A stretch of DNA of 53,782 nt from Saccharopolyspora montiporae (GTDB taxonomy: Bacteria; Actinomycetota; Actinomycetes; Mycobacteriales; Pseudonocardiaceae). The DNA lies in assembly GCF_015209505.1 (NCBI RefSeq), contig NZ_JADEYC010000013.1:1-53782 (forward strand), in the 5' to 3' direction. This document shows, piece by piece, positions 8,514 through 17,800 of the stretch. The notes beneath the pieces were generated by a model. The model worked only from the letters and a program-made list of their open reading frames with translations, was not told the origin of the DNA and ran no database searches. Position 1 is the stretch's first letter. Each line of letters starts with the position of its first letter. A program made the position numbers and the translations under genes.

Positions 8514-9311
8514 GTGATTCCGAACGTGCTCAGCATCGCGGGCACCGATCCCAGCGGTGGCGCAGGTATCCAGGCGGATCTGAAGGCCTTCTCGGCGAAC
8601 GGCGCCTACGGGATGGCGGTGGTCACCGCGCTCGTCGCGCAGACCACCACGGGAGTGCGCGAGGTGCGCGAGGTCCCCGCCGGGTTCGTGGCCACCCAGC
8701 TGGAGACGCTGCTGGACGACGTGCGGCCGGACGCGGTCAAGATCGGGATGCTCGGCGATGCCGAGGTGATCCTGGCCGTGGCCTCGGTCCTGGACCGCTA
8801 CGCGCCGCCGCACGTGGTGCTGGACCCGGTGATGGTGGCCAAGAGCGGGGATCGGCTGCTGGCGCCGCGTGCGGTCGGTGTGCTGCGGGACGAGCTGCTG
8901 CCCCGGGTCGACCTGATCACGCCGAACCTGCCGGAGGCGGCCGATCTGCTCGGCGAACCGGAACTCGGCGCGGTCGGTGAGTTGCCCGACCAGGCGCGGC
9001 GGCTGACCGAGTTGGGTGCCAAGCGGGTGCTGCTCAAGGGCGGGCATCTGTCCGGCGAGGCCAGCGCGGACGTGCTGGTCGCTGACGGAGAAGCCGAATT
9101 CCTGCGCGACGAGCGCATTTCCACGACGAACGATCACGGGACGGGGTGCACGCTGTCCGCGGCGATCGCGGCCCTGCGCCCGCAGCGCCCGGACTGGTCG
9201 ACCGCCGCGCACGAGGCGAAGCGGTACCTCACCGCGGCGCTGGCCGCCGCGTCCCGGCTGGACGTCGGGCGCGGTCACGGTCCGGTGCACCACTTCCACA
9301 CCTGGTGGTGA
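8514..9311 (+). CDS. thiD: Hydroxymethylpyrimidine / phosphomethylpyrimidine kinase
   Basis: 265-residue ThiD phosphorylates HMP and then HMP-phosphate, giving the pyrimidine pyrophosphate used in thiamine synthesis. Motifs: N-terminal AGTDPSGGAGIQAD substrate/ATP region, MVAKSGDRLL, and the anion-hole/catalytic NDHGTGCTLSAAIA near the C terminus. The GTG start lies immediately after the TPP riboswitch, whose 3' part contains the ribosome binding site, so the gene is repressed when thiamine is plentiful. tenA follows after 33 bp and is probably cotranscribed. There is no thiE fusion. Confidence 0.95.
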   Translation: MIPNVLSIAGTDPSGGAGIQADLKAFSANGAYGMAVVTALVAQTTTGVREVREVPAGFVATQLETLLDDVRPDAVKIGMLGDAEVILAVASVLDRYAPPHVVLDPVMVAKSGDRLLAPRAVGVLRDELLPRVDLITPNLPEAADLLGEPELGAVGELPDQARRLTELGAKRVLLKGGHLSGEASADVLVADGEAEFLRDERISTTNDHGTGCTLSAAIAALRPQRPDWSTAAHEAKRYLTAALAAASRLDVGRGHGPVHHFHTWW

Positions 9312-9344
9312 CGGGTCCGGTTCCCCCGAGCTGAGGAGTTGCCG

Positions 9345-10052
9345 ATGAGCACGCTTCCCCCGCCCGCGGAGGGCGGCTTCTGCGCCCGGGCCTGGGCGCG
9401 TACCGAGCGGCTGCAGCGGGCCGTGGTGCAGCACCCGTTCAACGCGGCGCTGGCGGACGGTTCGCTGCCGCGCGAGCGGTTCGCCTTCTACATCGTGCAG
9501 GACGCGCGCTACCTCGTCGGGTTCGCGCAGGCCCTGTCCGCGGCGGCCTCGCGTGCCGACGATGCCGCGGATGCCGCGTTCCTGGCCGGCGCCGCGCAGG
9601 GCGCGCTGCTGGAGGAGCGGCAGCTGCACGCCGGTTACGTGCACGAGTTCGGGTTGACCGAGGCCGAGATCGAGGGCGTCGAGACGTCGCCGACCTGCCT
9701 CGGGTACACCTCGTACCTGCGCGCATGTGCGCTCGGTGAGCCGTATCCGGTGCTGCTGGCGGCGCTGCTGCCGTGCTTCTGGGTCTACCAGCACGTGGGC
9801 AGCACGATCCTGGAGTCCACAGGGGACGATCCGGAACACCCGTACAGCACCTGGATTCGCACTTACGCCGACGAGGAGTTCGCGGATTCCGTGCGGGCGG
9901 CCCGGGAGCTGACCGACCGGGCGGCCGCCGCGAGCACGCCGGAGGTCCGGGAGCGGATGCTGGCCGCGTTCACCACCGCGACCGAGTACGAGTGGATGTT
10001 CTGGGACAGCGCGTGGCGGCGCGAGCCCTGGCCCACGGCGGAGTGGCGCTGA
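9345..10052 (+). CDS. tenA: TenA family thiaminase II / aminopyrimidine hydrolase
   Basis: 235-residue helical protein that hydrolyses base-degraded thiamine (aminopyrimidines) to HMP, feeding the kinase encoded just upstream. Family marks: FAFYIVQDARYL near residue 45, the LPCFWVYQHVG segment holding the TenA-C type catalytic cysteine, and a C-terminal EYEWMFWDSAW helix. Start ATG 9345 follows GAGGAG; an ATG at 9339 is possible. With thiD it forms a thiamine salvage operon under the TPP riboswitch. Confidence 0.92.
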   Translation: MSTLPPPAEGGFCARAWARTERLQRAVVQHPFNAALADGSLPRERFAFYIVQDARYLVGFAQALSAAASRADDAADAAFLAGAAQGALLEERQLHAGYVHEFGLTEAEIEGVETSPTCLGYTSYLRACALGEPYPVLLAALLPCFWVYQHVGSTILESTGDDPEHPYSTWIRTYADEEFADSVRAARELTDRAAAASTPEVRERMLAAFTTATEYEWMFWDSAWRREPWPTAEWR

Positions 10053-10128
10053 CCCGGCCGCCGCCGAACGTGATGCAACTGTTATCCAGCGCCCGAACAG
10101 CGCGGATAACAGCCGGCGCCGCCATGCG

Positions 10129-10377
10129 ATGATCCTGGTGAGTCACCCGTTCGGGGACTTCTTCGATCATCATCTCTCATCCCGGGGACGGAGTGTCGGC
10201 GCAGTGGGGACGTCACTTCTCGTCGTGCTGCTGGGCATGCTCGTGCCGGTCCTGGCGGCGGCGCCGTTCTACGTCGCGGAGAGCCGTCGGGAACGCGCCG
10301 AGGAGCGCGAGCGGTCCGAGCGGTCATCGGGCGCCGCGTTCCCCGAGCAGTCCGCCGTCCGCGCTGAGGAACGGTGA
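10129..10377 (+). CDS. Small single-span membrane protein
   Basis: 82 residues if translation begins at ATG 10129, or 57 residues from GTG 10204, which has GGAG ten bases upstream. One transmembrane helix (LLVVLLGMLVPVLAAAPFYV) is followed by a highly charged Arg/Glu tail. No family recognised. It is convergent with the pyruvyl transferase gene, 12 bp away. The hydrophobic block followed by a charged helix looks like a genuine small membrane protein, but its size leaves doubt. Confidence 0.5.
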   Translation: MILVSHPFGDFFDHHLSSRGRSVGAVGTSLLVVLLGMLVPVLAAAPFYVAESRRERAEERERSERSSGAAFPEQSAVRAEER

Positions 10378-10389
10378 GCAGCGCCGAGA

Positions 10390-11517
10390 TCAGCCGCCGT
10401 AGATGGAGGCGGCCAGTTTCGCCTTCTGCTCCTGCGTCTCCTGCAGCGCGGCGGTGGAGAAGCCGCCGCCGGTCGGCACGGTGGGGATCTGTAGCCCCTC
10501 GCTGAGCGCCCATCCCGACCCGCGTTCGATCAGCGAGCGGTGCTTGTTGGTGTAGTAGCCGGAGTTGATCGACACCGCCACGCCGTGCGCGCCGACCGCC
10601 GCGGCCACCAGGTGCATGTGGAACCGGGTGGACAGCCAGCGCTGACCGGCCGCGGCGGGCAGCCCGGCGTCCATGATCTCGGAGAACGGGTAGAACCGGG
10701 CGCCGGGCAGGTCGTGCTCGACCAGGGCGAAGACCTCGCGGTCCACCCGGGGGATGCCTTCGGCGATGCCGACCTGCTCGGGGCGCACGCCCCACGCGCG
10801 CAGGGTGTCGAGCAGGAAGCCGGCGAGCGCGGGCACGGACACGTCGAGCATGTCCGACTGCACGCAGATCATGACCTCGCGCAGGTCATCGGTGCGGTAG
10901 AGGCTCTGCTCGATGCCGAAGAACATGTCGTCACCGGTCATCACCACCCCGTTGCCCACCAGGCCGGCCGAGGGCTCGTCGCGCACGTCCGCGGTGGCGA
11001 ACTGGGCGACCAGGTTGCGCAGCAGCGGCTGCGCCTCCTCGGCGACCGGCCACAGGCCCTGCCCGGTCATCACCGCGCGCCCGCCGGAGCGGCGCACCGC
11101 GGCCACCGATGCGGCCAGTAGCCCGATGTGCCGCGGCCAGATCCCGTTGACGTAACCGCCGCCGATGACGTGCACCACATCCGCGCGGGCGGCGAGTTCG
11201 ATGCCCGCGACCCAGCGCGGCGCCATTCCGGGGTTGTTGATCGCGTGCTGGACGAACGACGCGACCTCCCACGGCCCGTCCGAGGGCGCCTCCCAGCACA
11301 GCCGCCAGAAGGTGTCGGTGAACCGCACCCGCGGGTGCAGGTTCGCGAGCAGCACCGCCGACGACCCGGGATTGGGGCAGTCCACCCACACTTCGCTGTT
11401 CGGCGCGACTCGGGCCAGGTACTTCAGCCAGGTCGCGGTGATCAGCTCGTCACCGTAGTTCGGGTTGCCGGAGGTTCCGACCAAGTAGATGACGGGCGGG
11501 CGCTGTTGACTGGGCAC
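10390..11517 (-). CDS. Polysaccharide pyruvyl transferase family protein
   Basis: 375 residues. Family members transfer a pyruvate ketal from phosphoenolpyruvate to a sugar of a wall or exopolysaccharide. Visible features: N-terminal LVGTSGNPNYGDELI, which is the typical NxGD start of the family, VIGGGYVNGIWP in the middle, GQGLWP, and a C-terminal STRFHMHLVAAAVG with conserved His. No membrane segment is seen. Start GTG 11517 is preceded by GGAG at about ten bases. No glycosyltransferases lie nearby, so the target polymer is unknown. Confidence 0.85.
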   Translation of the reverse strand: MPSQQRPPVIYLVGTSGNPNYGDELITATWLKYLARVAPNSEVWVDCPNPGSSAVLLANLHPRVRFTDTFWRLCWEAPSDGPWEVASFVQHAINNPGMAPRWVAGIELAARADVVHVIGGGYVNGIWPRHIGLLAASVAAVRRSGGRAVMTGQGLWPVAEEAQPLLRNLVAQFATADVRDEPSAGLVGNGVVMTGDDMFFGIEQSLYRTDDLREVMICVQSDMLDVSVPALAGFLLDTLRAWGVRPEQVGIAEGIPRVDREVFALVEHDLPGARFYPFSEIMDAGLPAAAGQRWLSTRFHMHLVAAAVGAHGVAVSINSGYYTNKHRSLIERGSGWALSEGLQIPTVPTGGGFSTAALQETQEQKAKLAASIYGG

Positions 11518-11679
11518 GGGTCAGGACTCCAACTCGTCGGGTGCCGCACGGGTTGCCCGGAAAACTAGCAACTCCGCTCCGCTCCGGTGCCCTCGCGGGC
11601 CGCCGCGACCGGCGATGGGCCCGTTCGAGGCAACCAGTCGGTGCATGCACCCGGTGATAACAGCGAATACCGGATTCCG

Positions 11680-12102
11680 CTATTCGTTCTCCAGCTCCGC
11701 GCGCAGCCGAGCGAGCCGCTGGCGGGATCGGTTGAACTTCGCTTCGAAGTGCTTCTCGAACAAATCGGTCGGCAGGATCGGGATCTGGATCGGCTCGTTG
11801 GTGCGCTGCTGCGGCAGCACCGGCTGCAGGTCCGGCTGGGTGTCCTCGTCGATCCCGGCGACGGCGGGTGCGCCCGCGCGCGCGGCCTGCTCGGCGGATC
11901 CGGTCTCGGCCGCCGGCGTGACCGGTGCGGCGTGCTTGGGTCCGCCGGTGCTGGGGCGGCGTTGCGCGGGCGGGTTGGTGTTCGCCCGGCCTGCGATGGT
12001 CTCCCGGTCTGCGAGGCGTCGGTTCGCGCGGTGCAGCAGTGGCCAGAAGATCAGTGCGGCCAGCGCGAAACCGACGATGAACATCAGGACGAACAGGTCC
12101 AC
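11680..12102 (-). CDS. Small membrane-anchored protein paired with DivIVA-like gene
   Basis: 140 residues: an N-terminal transmembrane helix (LFVLMFIVGFALAALIFWPLL, residues 3-23), a proline/alanine-rich linker of about 80 residues, and a C-terminal basic helix (FEKHFEAKFNRSRQRLARLRAELE). No known family. Start GTG 12102 follows GGAG. It begins 13 bp after the stop of the DivIVA-like gene, so the two should be cotranscribed; the product may anchor or partner that coiled coil at the membrane. That role is inference from position only. Confidence 0.75.
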   Translation of the reverse strand: MDLFVLMFIVGFALAALIFWPLLHRANRRLADRETIAGRANTNPPAQRRPSTGGPKHAAPVTPAAETGSAEQAARAGAPAVAGIDEDTQPDLQPVLPQQRTNEPIQIPILPTDLFEKHFEAKFNRSRQRLARLRAELENE

Positions 12103-12115
12103 GGTGGGGCTCCGA

Positions 12116-13045
12116 TCAGTTCTGCCGCGCCTGCTCGGCGGCGCCGGTCTGCGGTCCGCTTCCGTTGCTCGACTGCTCGGGGGTGCTGACGGCGGTGGTG
12201 TCCTGCTCGCGCGGTTCGGGGACGAGCGCCTGCTGCTGGATGTCGGTCTCCACGCCGATCGGATCCATCATGTCCGGGTGCTGGGCGCGCAGGTTGCTGG
12301 CCGAGTCGTCCAGCATCTGCCGCGCGCGGTCCATCGAGGACAGGACCGCGTCGCGCAGCTCCTCCAGCTGGGCCTGCTTGACCCGGATCTCCTCCAGCGC
12401 GTCGAGCCTGCGCTGCTCGGTCTCGGCGTCCATCTGCGCGCACTGCCTGCGGGTTTCGGTGATCAGCTCGTCGGACTCGGTCCGGGCCTGCTCGGTGATC
12501 CGCTTGTACTCGTCGCGGATCGTCTGGCGCATCTGGTGCTCGCGGTTGCGCAGGTCGCTCGCGTTCTGCTCGTGCTCCCGGCGCAGCTGGTTGCGGCGGG
12601 ACTCGACGTCGGCCACGAGTTCGCTGCACTCGGTGCGCAGCTCGCCCGCGGCGCGCTCGGCTTCGCCGATCAGCTCACGGGATTCGGTTTCGGCGCTGCC
12701 GCGGATGATGTCGGCTTGGCGCCGGGCCTGGTCGCGGAGGGTCTGCACTTCCTCCTCGGCCATGGAGAGCATGTTCTGCACCCGTTGGGAGGCGGCGGGC
12801 AAGCCGGTGTCGGAGGATTCGATCCGCTTGAGCCTGGCCTCGGTCTCGTCCAGCGAGTGCCGGGTGTCGTCGCAGAGCTTGCGCAGGTCGGTGTTGAGTT
12901 GCGCGGCTTCGTCGCGATCGATGGTGAGCAGGCGGAGCTGGTCTTCGAGCAGCTCGATGTGCTCGACGACCTGGTTGCGGTTGAAGCCGCGAACCTGGAT
13001 GTCGAATCCCGGCCGGAGCGGGACGACGGCTTCTGCGTCTTCCAT
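12116..13045 (-). CDS. DivIVA-like coiled-coil protein
   Basis: 309 residues. The N terminus (about residues 10-45, with GFDIQVRGFNRNQVVEHIELLEDQL) resembles the DivIVA/Wag31 lipid-binding start plus first coiled coil. Residues 45-245 are almost all charged heptads with few breaks, and the last 60 are disordered and Gln/Pro-rich. Such proteins bind curved membrane and recruit wall-growth or division factors. Start ATG 13045 has GAGGAG upstream. It is probably not the primary Wag31, which normally sits beside the ftsZ/sepF cluster. It heads a two-gene operon with the small membrane protein. Confidence 0.8.
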   Translation of the reverse strand: MEDAEAVVPLRPGFDIQVRGFNRNQVVEHIELLEDQLRLLTIDRDEAAQLNTDLRKLCDDTRHSLDETEARLKRIESSDTGLPAASQRVQNMLSMAEEEVQTLRDQARRQADIIRGSAETESRELIGEAERAAGELRTECSELVADVESRRNQLRREHEQNASDLRNREHQMRQTIRDEYKRITEQARTESDELITETRRQCAQMDAETEQRRLDALEEIRVKQAQLEELRDAVLSSMDRARQMLDDSASNLRAQHPDMMDPIGVETDIQQQALVPEPREQDTTAVSTPEQSSNGSGPQTGAAEQARQN

Positions 13046-13289
13046 GTATGGAACTCCTCTCCGGGCAGCGTTGGGCGGCATGCGATGTCGCCAGGCTAGG
13101 GTGGTTCTCGGGGCGGTGCCGGGTGGAAAACCGCTGCGCACCTGATCAGGTACCCCTTCGTGGAAGCCCCCCGGCCAACGCGTTCGGATCGTGGCACAGC
13201 GTGGTGGTGGTCGCACGGTGCGCGCACGGTGTGCGATCGCTGCGTTGCAGGTCAGCGCTGTGGAGGTGGGGGAGATCTTGCCTTGTTCG

Positions 13290-13308
13290 TTAGGTTAGCC
13301 TGGGCTTA
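13290..13308 (+). promoter_or_regulatory. IdeR/DmdR iron box 1
   Basis: The 19-bp sequence TTAGGTTAGCCTGGGCTTA matches the DtxR/IdeR consensus TWAGGTWAGSCTWACCTWA at 16 of 19 positions by eye. It lies 17 bases before the start of the acyltransferase gene, so iron-loaded repressor would block this transcript. Confidence 0.8.
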
Positions 13309-13325
13309 TCAACGGAGGAGGTTGC

Positions 13326-14681
13326 GTGCGGACTGAAGCTGATCTCGCCCGGCAGGCGCATCGGAGGAGCGCGGCGCTGCTGCGCCGGTGGCTGGCCGAG
13401 ACGCACACGCCGGTTGCCGGAGGTCCGCTGACCCTGCGGATCGGGCCGCTGCGGGTGGCCACCGATGTCGTCCACGTGTCCCGGGTGGGGGCGCACGGCT
13501 TCGGGCCGATCGACGTCGTCGACGAGGACGGGGGCGCGGTGGTCGCCGCCGAGCCGGTGCAGCTGGCCGCGGCCTGCTCGGCCGATGCGCGGCAGCGGGC
13601 GCTGCCCGGGGCGCCGGTCAACGAGGCGGGTGCGGGTTCGCCGGTCGATTGGGCGCTGCGTTCGCTGGCCTCCCCCGAGTGCGATCCGGTGGGGCTCGCC
13701 GAGGACACGGCGGCCCTGGTGCGTTCGGTGGCCGACGAGTCGCAGGCCCGGCGCTGGTTGGTCGCGCACGTGGAGAGCGGGCTGCGGCCCGCGCTGCGCG
13801 AGCTCGCCGAGGGCGGCGCCGGGATGGACCGGGACGCCGCTACCGCCGAGCTGCTCACCGATGGTCCGCTCGCGGTGATCGGTGCGTTCGGCAGGCGTGG
13901 GATCGCGCGCGAGCAGGACCTGCTGGGCGACCTCTCCGGCCTGCTGCACGAGATCGCTGACAGCTATCCTTCCACCGAACCGATTGTGCGGCACTGGCTT
14001 TCGAATCCGACGCTGGCTTCGCGCGCGGCGTTGAACGGTTCCGAGCTGCGCTACCGCGACGAGTCGGGCCGGGTCCGCGTACAGCCGGTGCTGCGCCAGG
14101 TGCCCAATCCGTGGTTCACCGCGCCCGGCGATGTCCCCGGGGTGCCGCTGCCCGAGCTCGGCGGTGGCTGGTCGCTGCGTCCGGTGCAGCTGACCGGCGG
14201 GGACGGCGGTCCGGACGCGGAACTGGTGCACCGGTGGATGAACCGCGAGCACGTCGCGGTCAACTGGGAGCAGGACTGGCCGCTGGAGCAGTGGCGGCAG
14301 GAACTGGCCACTCAGCTGTCCGGGCGGCACTCGCTGCCGTGCATCGTCGCGCTGGACGGCCGGGAGGTCGGTTACCTGGAGCTGTACCGCGTCGTGCGGG
14401 ACAAGCTGGCCGGCTGCTACCCGTACGCCCCGCGTGACCTCGGCGTGCACATCGCGATCGGCGAGCCGGACGCGATCGGGCGCGGGATGGGGTCGTCGCT
14501 GCTCGCGGCTGCGGCCAAGGGCCTGCTGGACGCCGACCCGGGCAGCGAGCGCGTGGTCGCCGAGCCCAATGTGCACAACCTGGCCTCCATCGGTGCGTTC
14601 ACCAAGGCCGGGTTCCGGCGCGCCGCGGAAGTCGGTCTGCCGGGCAAGAATTCGGCGCTGATGATCTTCGACCGCGCCTGA
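13326..14681 (+). CDS. Siderophore GNAT acyltransferase with long N-terminal region
   Basis: 451 residues. The C-terminal part (about 270-451) is a GNAT acetyltransferase of the IucB/RhbD/MbtK type, with LVHRWMNREHVAVNWEQDWPLEQW, LELYRV, DLGVHIAIGEPDAIGRGMGSSL and EPNVHNLASIGAFTKAGF. It should acylate a hydroxylamine on N-hydroxyornithine. The N-terminal 260 residues are unassigned. Their end (VLRQVPNPW) resembles, only weakly, the end of NIS synthetases, whose ATP-site motifs are missing here. Start GTG 13326 follows GGAGGAG. An iron box lies upstream. Acetyl is the simplest acyl donor; longer acyl chains are possible. Confidence 0.82.
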   Translation: MRTEADLARQAHRRSAALLRRWLAETHTPVAGGPLTLRIGPLRVATDVVHVSRVGAHGFGPIDVVDEDGGAVVAAEPVQLAAACSADARQRALPGAPVNEAGAGSPVDWALRSLASPECDPVGLAEDTAALVRSVADESQARRWLVAHVESGLRPALRELAEGGAGMDRDAATAELLTDGPLAVIGAFGRRGIAREQDLLGDLSGLLHEIADSYPSTEPIVRHWLSNPTLASRAALNGSELRYRDESGRVRVQPVLRQVPNPWFTAPGDVPGVPLPELGGGWSLRPVQLTGGDGGPDAELVHRWMNREHVAVNWEQDWPLEQWRQELATQLSGRHSLPCIVALDGREVGYLELYRVVRDKLAGCYPYAPRDLGVHIAIGEPDAIGRGMGSSLLAAAAKGLLDADPGSERVVAEPNVHNLASIGAFTKAGFRRAAEVGLPGKNSALMIFDRA

Positions 14682-14761
14682 ACGCCGCGCGGGTCCGTCG
14701 GTCGGCGCGCCGTCCCAGGTGAGGCGGCCCACGGGGTCTGTCGCGACCTCGGAGCCTGGAC

Positions 14762-14780
14762 TAAGGTAAGCCTTACTTGT
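14762..14780 (+). promoter_or_regulatory. IdeR/DmdR iron box 2
   Basis: TAAGGTAAGCCTTACTTGT matches the DtxR/IdeR consensus at 16 of 19 positions; its core AAGGTAAGCCTTACTT is nearly palindromic. It lies 21 bases before the NRPS start and implies a separate iron-controlled promoter for the NRPS-mbtH-MFS unit. Confidence 0.8.
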
Positions 14781-14801
14781 GTCATGATCGTGGGGAGAAC
14801 G

Positions 14802-17800
14802 ATGTCGGAGCACGCTGCCGGATCGATGCCGTTGCGGGCTGCGGAGGCCGGATCGATGCCGCTGTCGGCCGCTCAGGCGGGGATCTGGTTCGCCCAGCAA
14901 CTGGACGGGCAGAACCCGATCTACAACACCAGCGAGTACGTCGAGATCCGCGGTGCGGTGGACGGGCAGCTGTTCGAATCGGCCCTGCGCCAGGTGATCG
15001 CGGAGACGGACTCGCTGCGCATCCGGCTCGTCGGTGACCCCGCCGGAACCCAGCAGCCGCGCCAGGTCGTCGAACCGGCGGGTGGGTTCGAGCTGCCGGT
15101 GATCGACGTCAGCGCTGCGCCCGACCCCGGTGCTGCGGCGCTGGAGCGGATGCGGGCCGACCTGGCCGAACCGGTCGACCTCACCCGCGAACGCGGCCGC
15201 AGCGGCGGGCTGTTCACCGCCATGCTGTTCAAGATCGCCGACGACCGGTGGTGGTGGTACCAGCGCATCCACCACGTCGCCATCGACGGGTACGGCTTCT
15301 CCATCGTGCTGCGCCGGGTCGCTGAGGTCTACAGCGCCCTCGTCGCCGGGCAGGACCCCGGGCCGTCGCCGTTCGGTCCGCTGGACTCGCTGCTGGAGGC
15401 GGAGGGCAACTACCGCGGCTCCGACCGGTTCGGCACCGACGCGCAGTTCTGGAACGCGCATCTGGCCGACCGGCCGGACGTGGTCACCCTCGCCGGGCGC
15501 ACCGGACCGGTCGCGCACTCCTTCCGCAGGCAGGCCGACCGGGCCCCCGAGGGGGTCGCCGCCGAACTGTCCGCGGTTGCCGAGCAGGCGCGCACCATCT
15601 GGCCGGACGCACTCATCGCCGCGTTCGCCGCCTACCTGCACCGGATGACCGGGGCGCAGGACGTGGTGCTGGGCCTGCCGGTGATGGGCCGGCTGGGCTC
15701 GGCAGCGCTGCGCGTGCCGGGCATGGTGGTCAACGTCCTCCCGCTACGGCTGCGCGTCACCGCGGAGACCACCCGGGACGAGCTCGTCGTGCAGGTCACC
15801 AAGGCCGTGCGGCAGCTGCGCAAGCACCAGAACTACCGCGGTGAGGACCTGCGCCGGGACCTGCGGCTGCTCGGATCGGACCGGCCGCTGTTCGGGCCGA
15901 TGATCAACATCAAGTCGTTCGACTACGACCTGCACTTCGGCGACCACCCGGCGGTCGTGCACAACCTGGCCGCCGGGCCGGTGCAGGACCTCAACCTGCT
16001 GGTCTACCCGGAGGACGAGCAGCTGCGCTTCGAGTTCGACGCCAATCCGCGGCTCTACGGGGAGGACGAGCTCGGCGGGCACCGCGCGCGGTTCGCCCGC
16101 TTCCTCGGCGAGTTCGCCGGTTCCGCCGCGGACGCGGAGGTCGGCGACCTCGATCTGCTCGGCGCCGAGGAGCGCGAGCTGGTGCTGCACGAGTGGAACG
16201 CCCCGGTTCCCGGCGCGTGCGAACCGCGCGCGGCGACCCTGCCGCAGCTGTTCGAGGAGCAGGTCGCCGCCGATCCGGACGCACTCGCGCTGACCTGCGG
16301 CGACGAGACGATCAGCTACGCCGAGCTCAACGACCGCGCCAACCAGCTCGCCCACCACCTCATCGACCACGGCGTCGGACCCGAGCAGCTCGTGGCGCTG
16401 GCCCTGCCGCGCTCGGCCGAGCTCGTCGTCTCGCTGCTGGCGGTGCTGAAGGCCGGGGCGGCCTACCTGCCGCTGGACCCCGGCCATCCCGCCGATCGGC
16501 TCGCGCACGTGGTGGCCGACGCCCGGCCCTCGCTGCTGCTGACCGACCGGGCGCACGACGCGGCGATGCCGGACGGCGTCACCCGCATCCACGTCGACGA
16601 TCCGGCGCAGGACGGGGAGATCTCCCGGCATTCGCACCGCGACCCCAAGCCCGGTGAACGGGGGCCGCTCACCCCGGAGCACGCCGCCTACGTGATCTAC
16701 ACGTCCGGATCCACCGGCAAGCCGAAGGGCGTGTCCATCCCGCATCGCAACGTGGTGCGCTTGTTCAGCGCCACCGAGCCGTGGTTCTCGTTCGGCCCGC
16801 AGGACGTGTGGACGCTGTTCCACAGCTACGCCTTCGACTTCTCGGTCTGGGAGCTGTGGGGCGCGCTGCTGCACGGCGGGCGCCTGGTCGTGGTGCCGCA
16901 CGAGATCAGCCGCTCGCCGGAGCGGTTCCGCGCGCTGCTGGCCGAGGAACGGGTCACCGTGCTCAACCAGACCCCGTCGGCGTTCTACCAGCTCATCGAG
17001 GCCGACCGGGAACGCGCTGCCGACGATCTGGCGCTGCGCTTCGTCGTGTTCGGCGGGGAAGCGCTGGAACTGTCCAGATTGGACGATTGGTACGCGCGGC
17101 ACGCGGATGACGATCCGGTGCTGGTCAACATGTACGGCATCACCGAGACGACCGTGCACGTGTCCTACCTCGCGCTGGACCGCGACCGCGTCGCCCGCCG
17201 GGACGGCAGCGTGATCGGCCGCGGGATCCCGGATCTGCGGGTGTACCTGCTGGATTCGCGGTTGCGCCCGGTCCCGCCCGGGGTGGCCGGCGAGCTGTAC
17301 ATCGGCGGTGCCGGGCTGGCGCGCGGTTACCTCGGGCGCCGGGCGCTGACGGCGCAGCGGTTCGTCGCCGATCCGTTCGGCCCCGCGGGCAGCAGGATGT
17401 ACCGCTCCGGCGACCTGGCCCGCTGGCGCGCGGACGGCACGCTGGAATTCCTCGGCCGAGCCGACCATCAGGTGAAGGTGCGCGGATTCCGCATCGAACC
17501 GGGGGAGATCGAAGCGAACCTGCTGGCACATCCCGATGTCCGGCAGGCGGCCGTGCTGGTGCGCGAGGACCGGCCGGGCGACCAGCGGCTCGTCGGATAC
17601 GCGGTCGGCGAGGTGGACTCCGCACAGCTGCGCGCCCACCTGGCCGGGCTGCTGCCGGACTACATGGTCCCCGCGGCGTTCGTCGTCGTGGACGCGTTGC
17701 CGCTGACCGCCAACGGCAAGCTGGACTCCGCGGCACTGCCCGCACCGGACTTCGCTTCCGCGGCAGGTGGGCGGCAACCGCGCGATGCCCCGGAAGCCGT

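Noticed and set aside
7530..9839. A single 769-residue minus-strand protein covering the thiD/tenA region.
   Set aside because: Only its last 245 residues look like a real protein; the rest is antisense to the clear thiD and tenA genes and the riboswitch.
11664..11686. A CGAATA/TATTCG inverted repeat at the end of the small membrane-protein gene, considered as a terminator.
   Set aside because: The stem is only 6 bp, overlaps the stop codon and lacks a T tract on the needed side.
14784..14801. ATG 14784 as the NRPS start.
   Set aside because: GGGGAGA is placed correctly for ATG 14802, not for 14784, which lies close to the iron box without a ribosome binding site.
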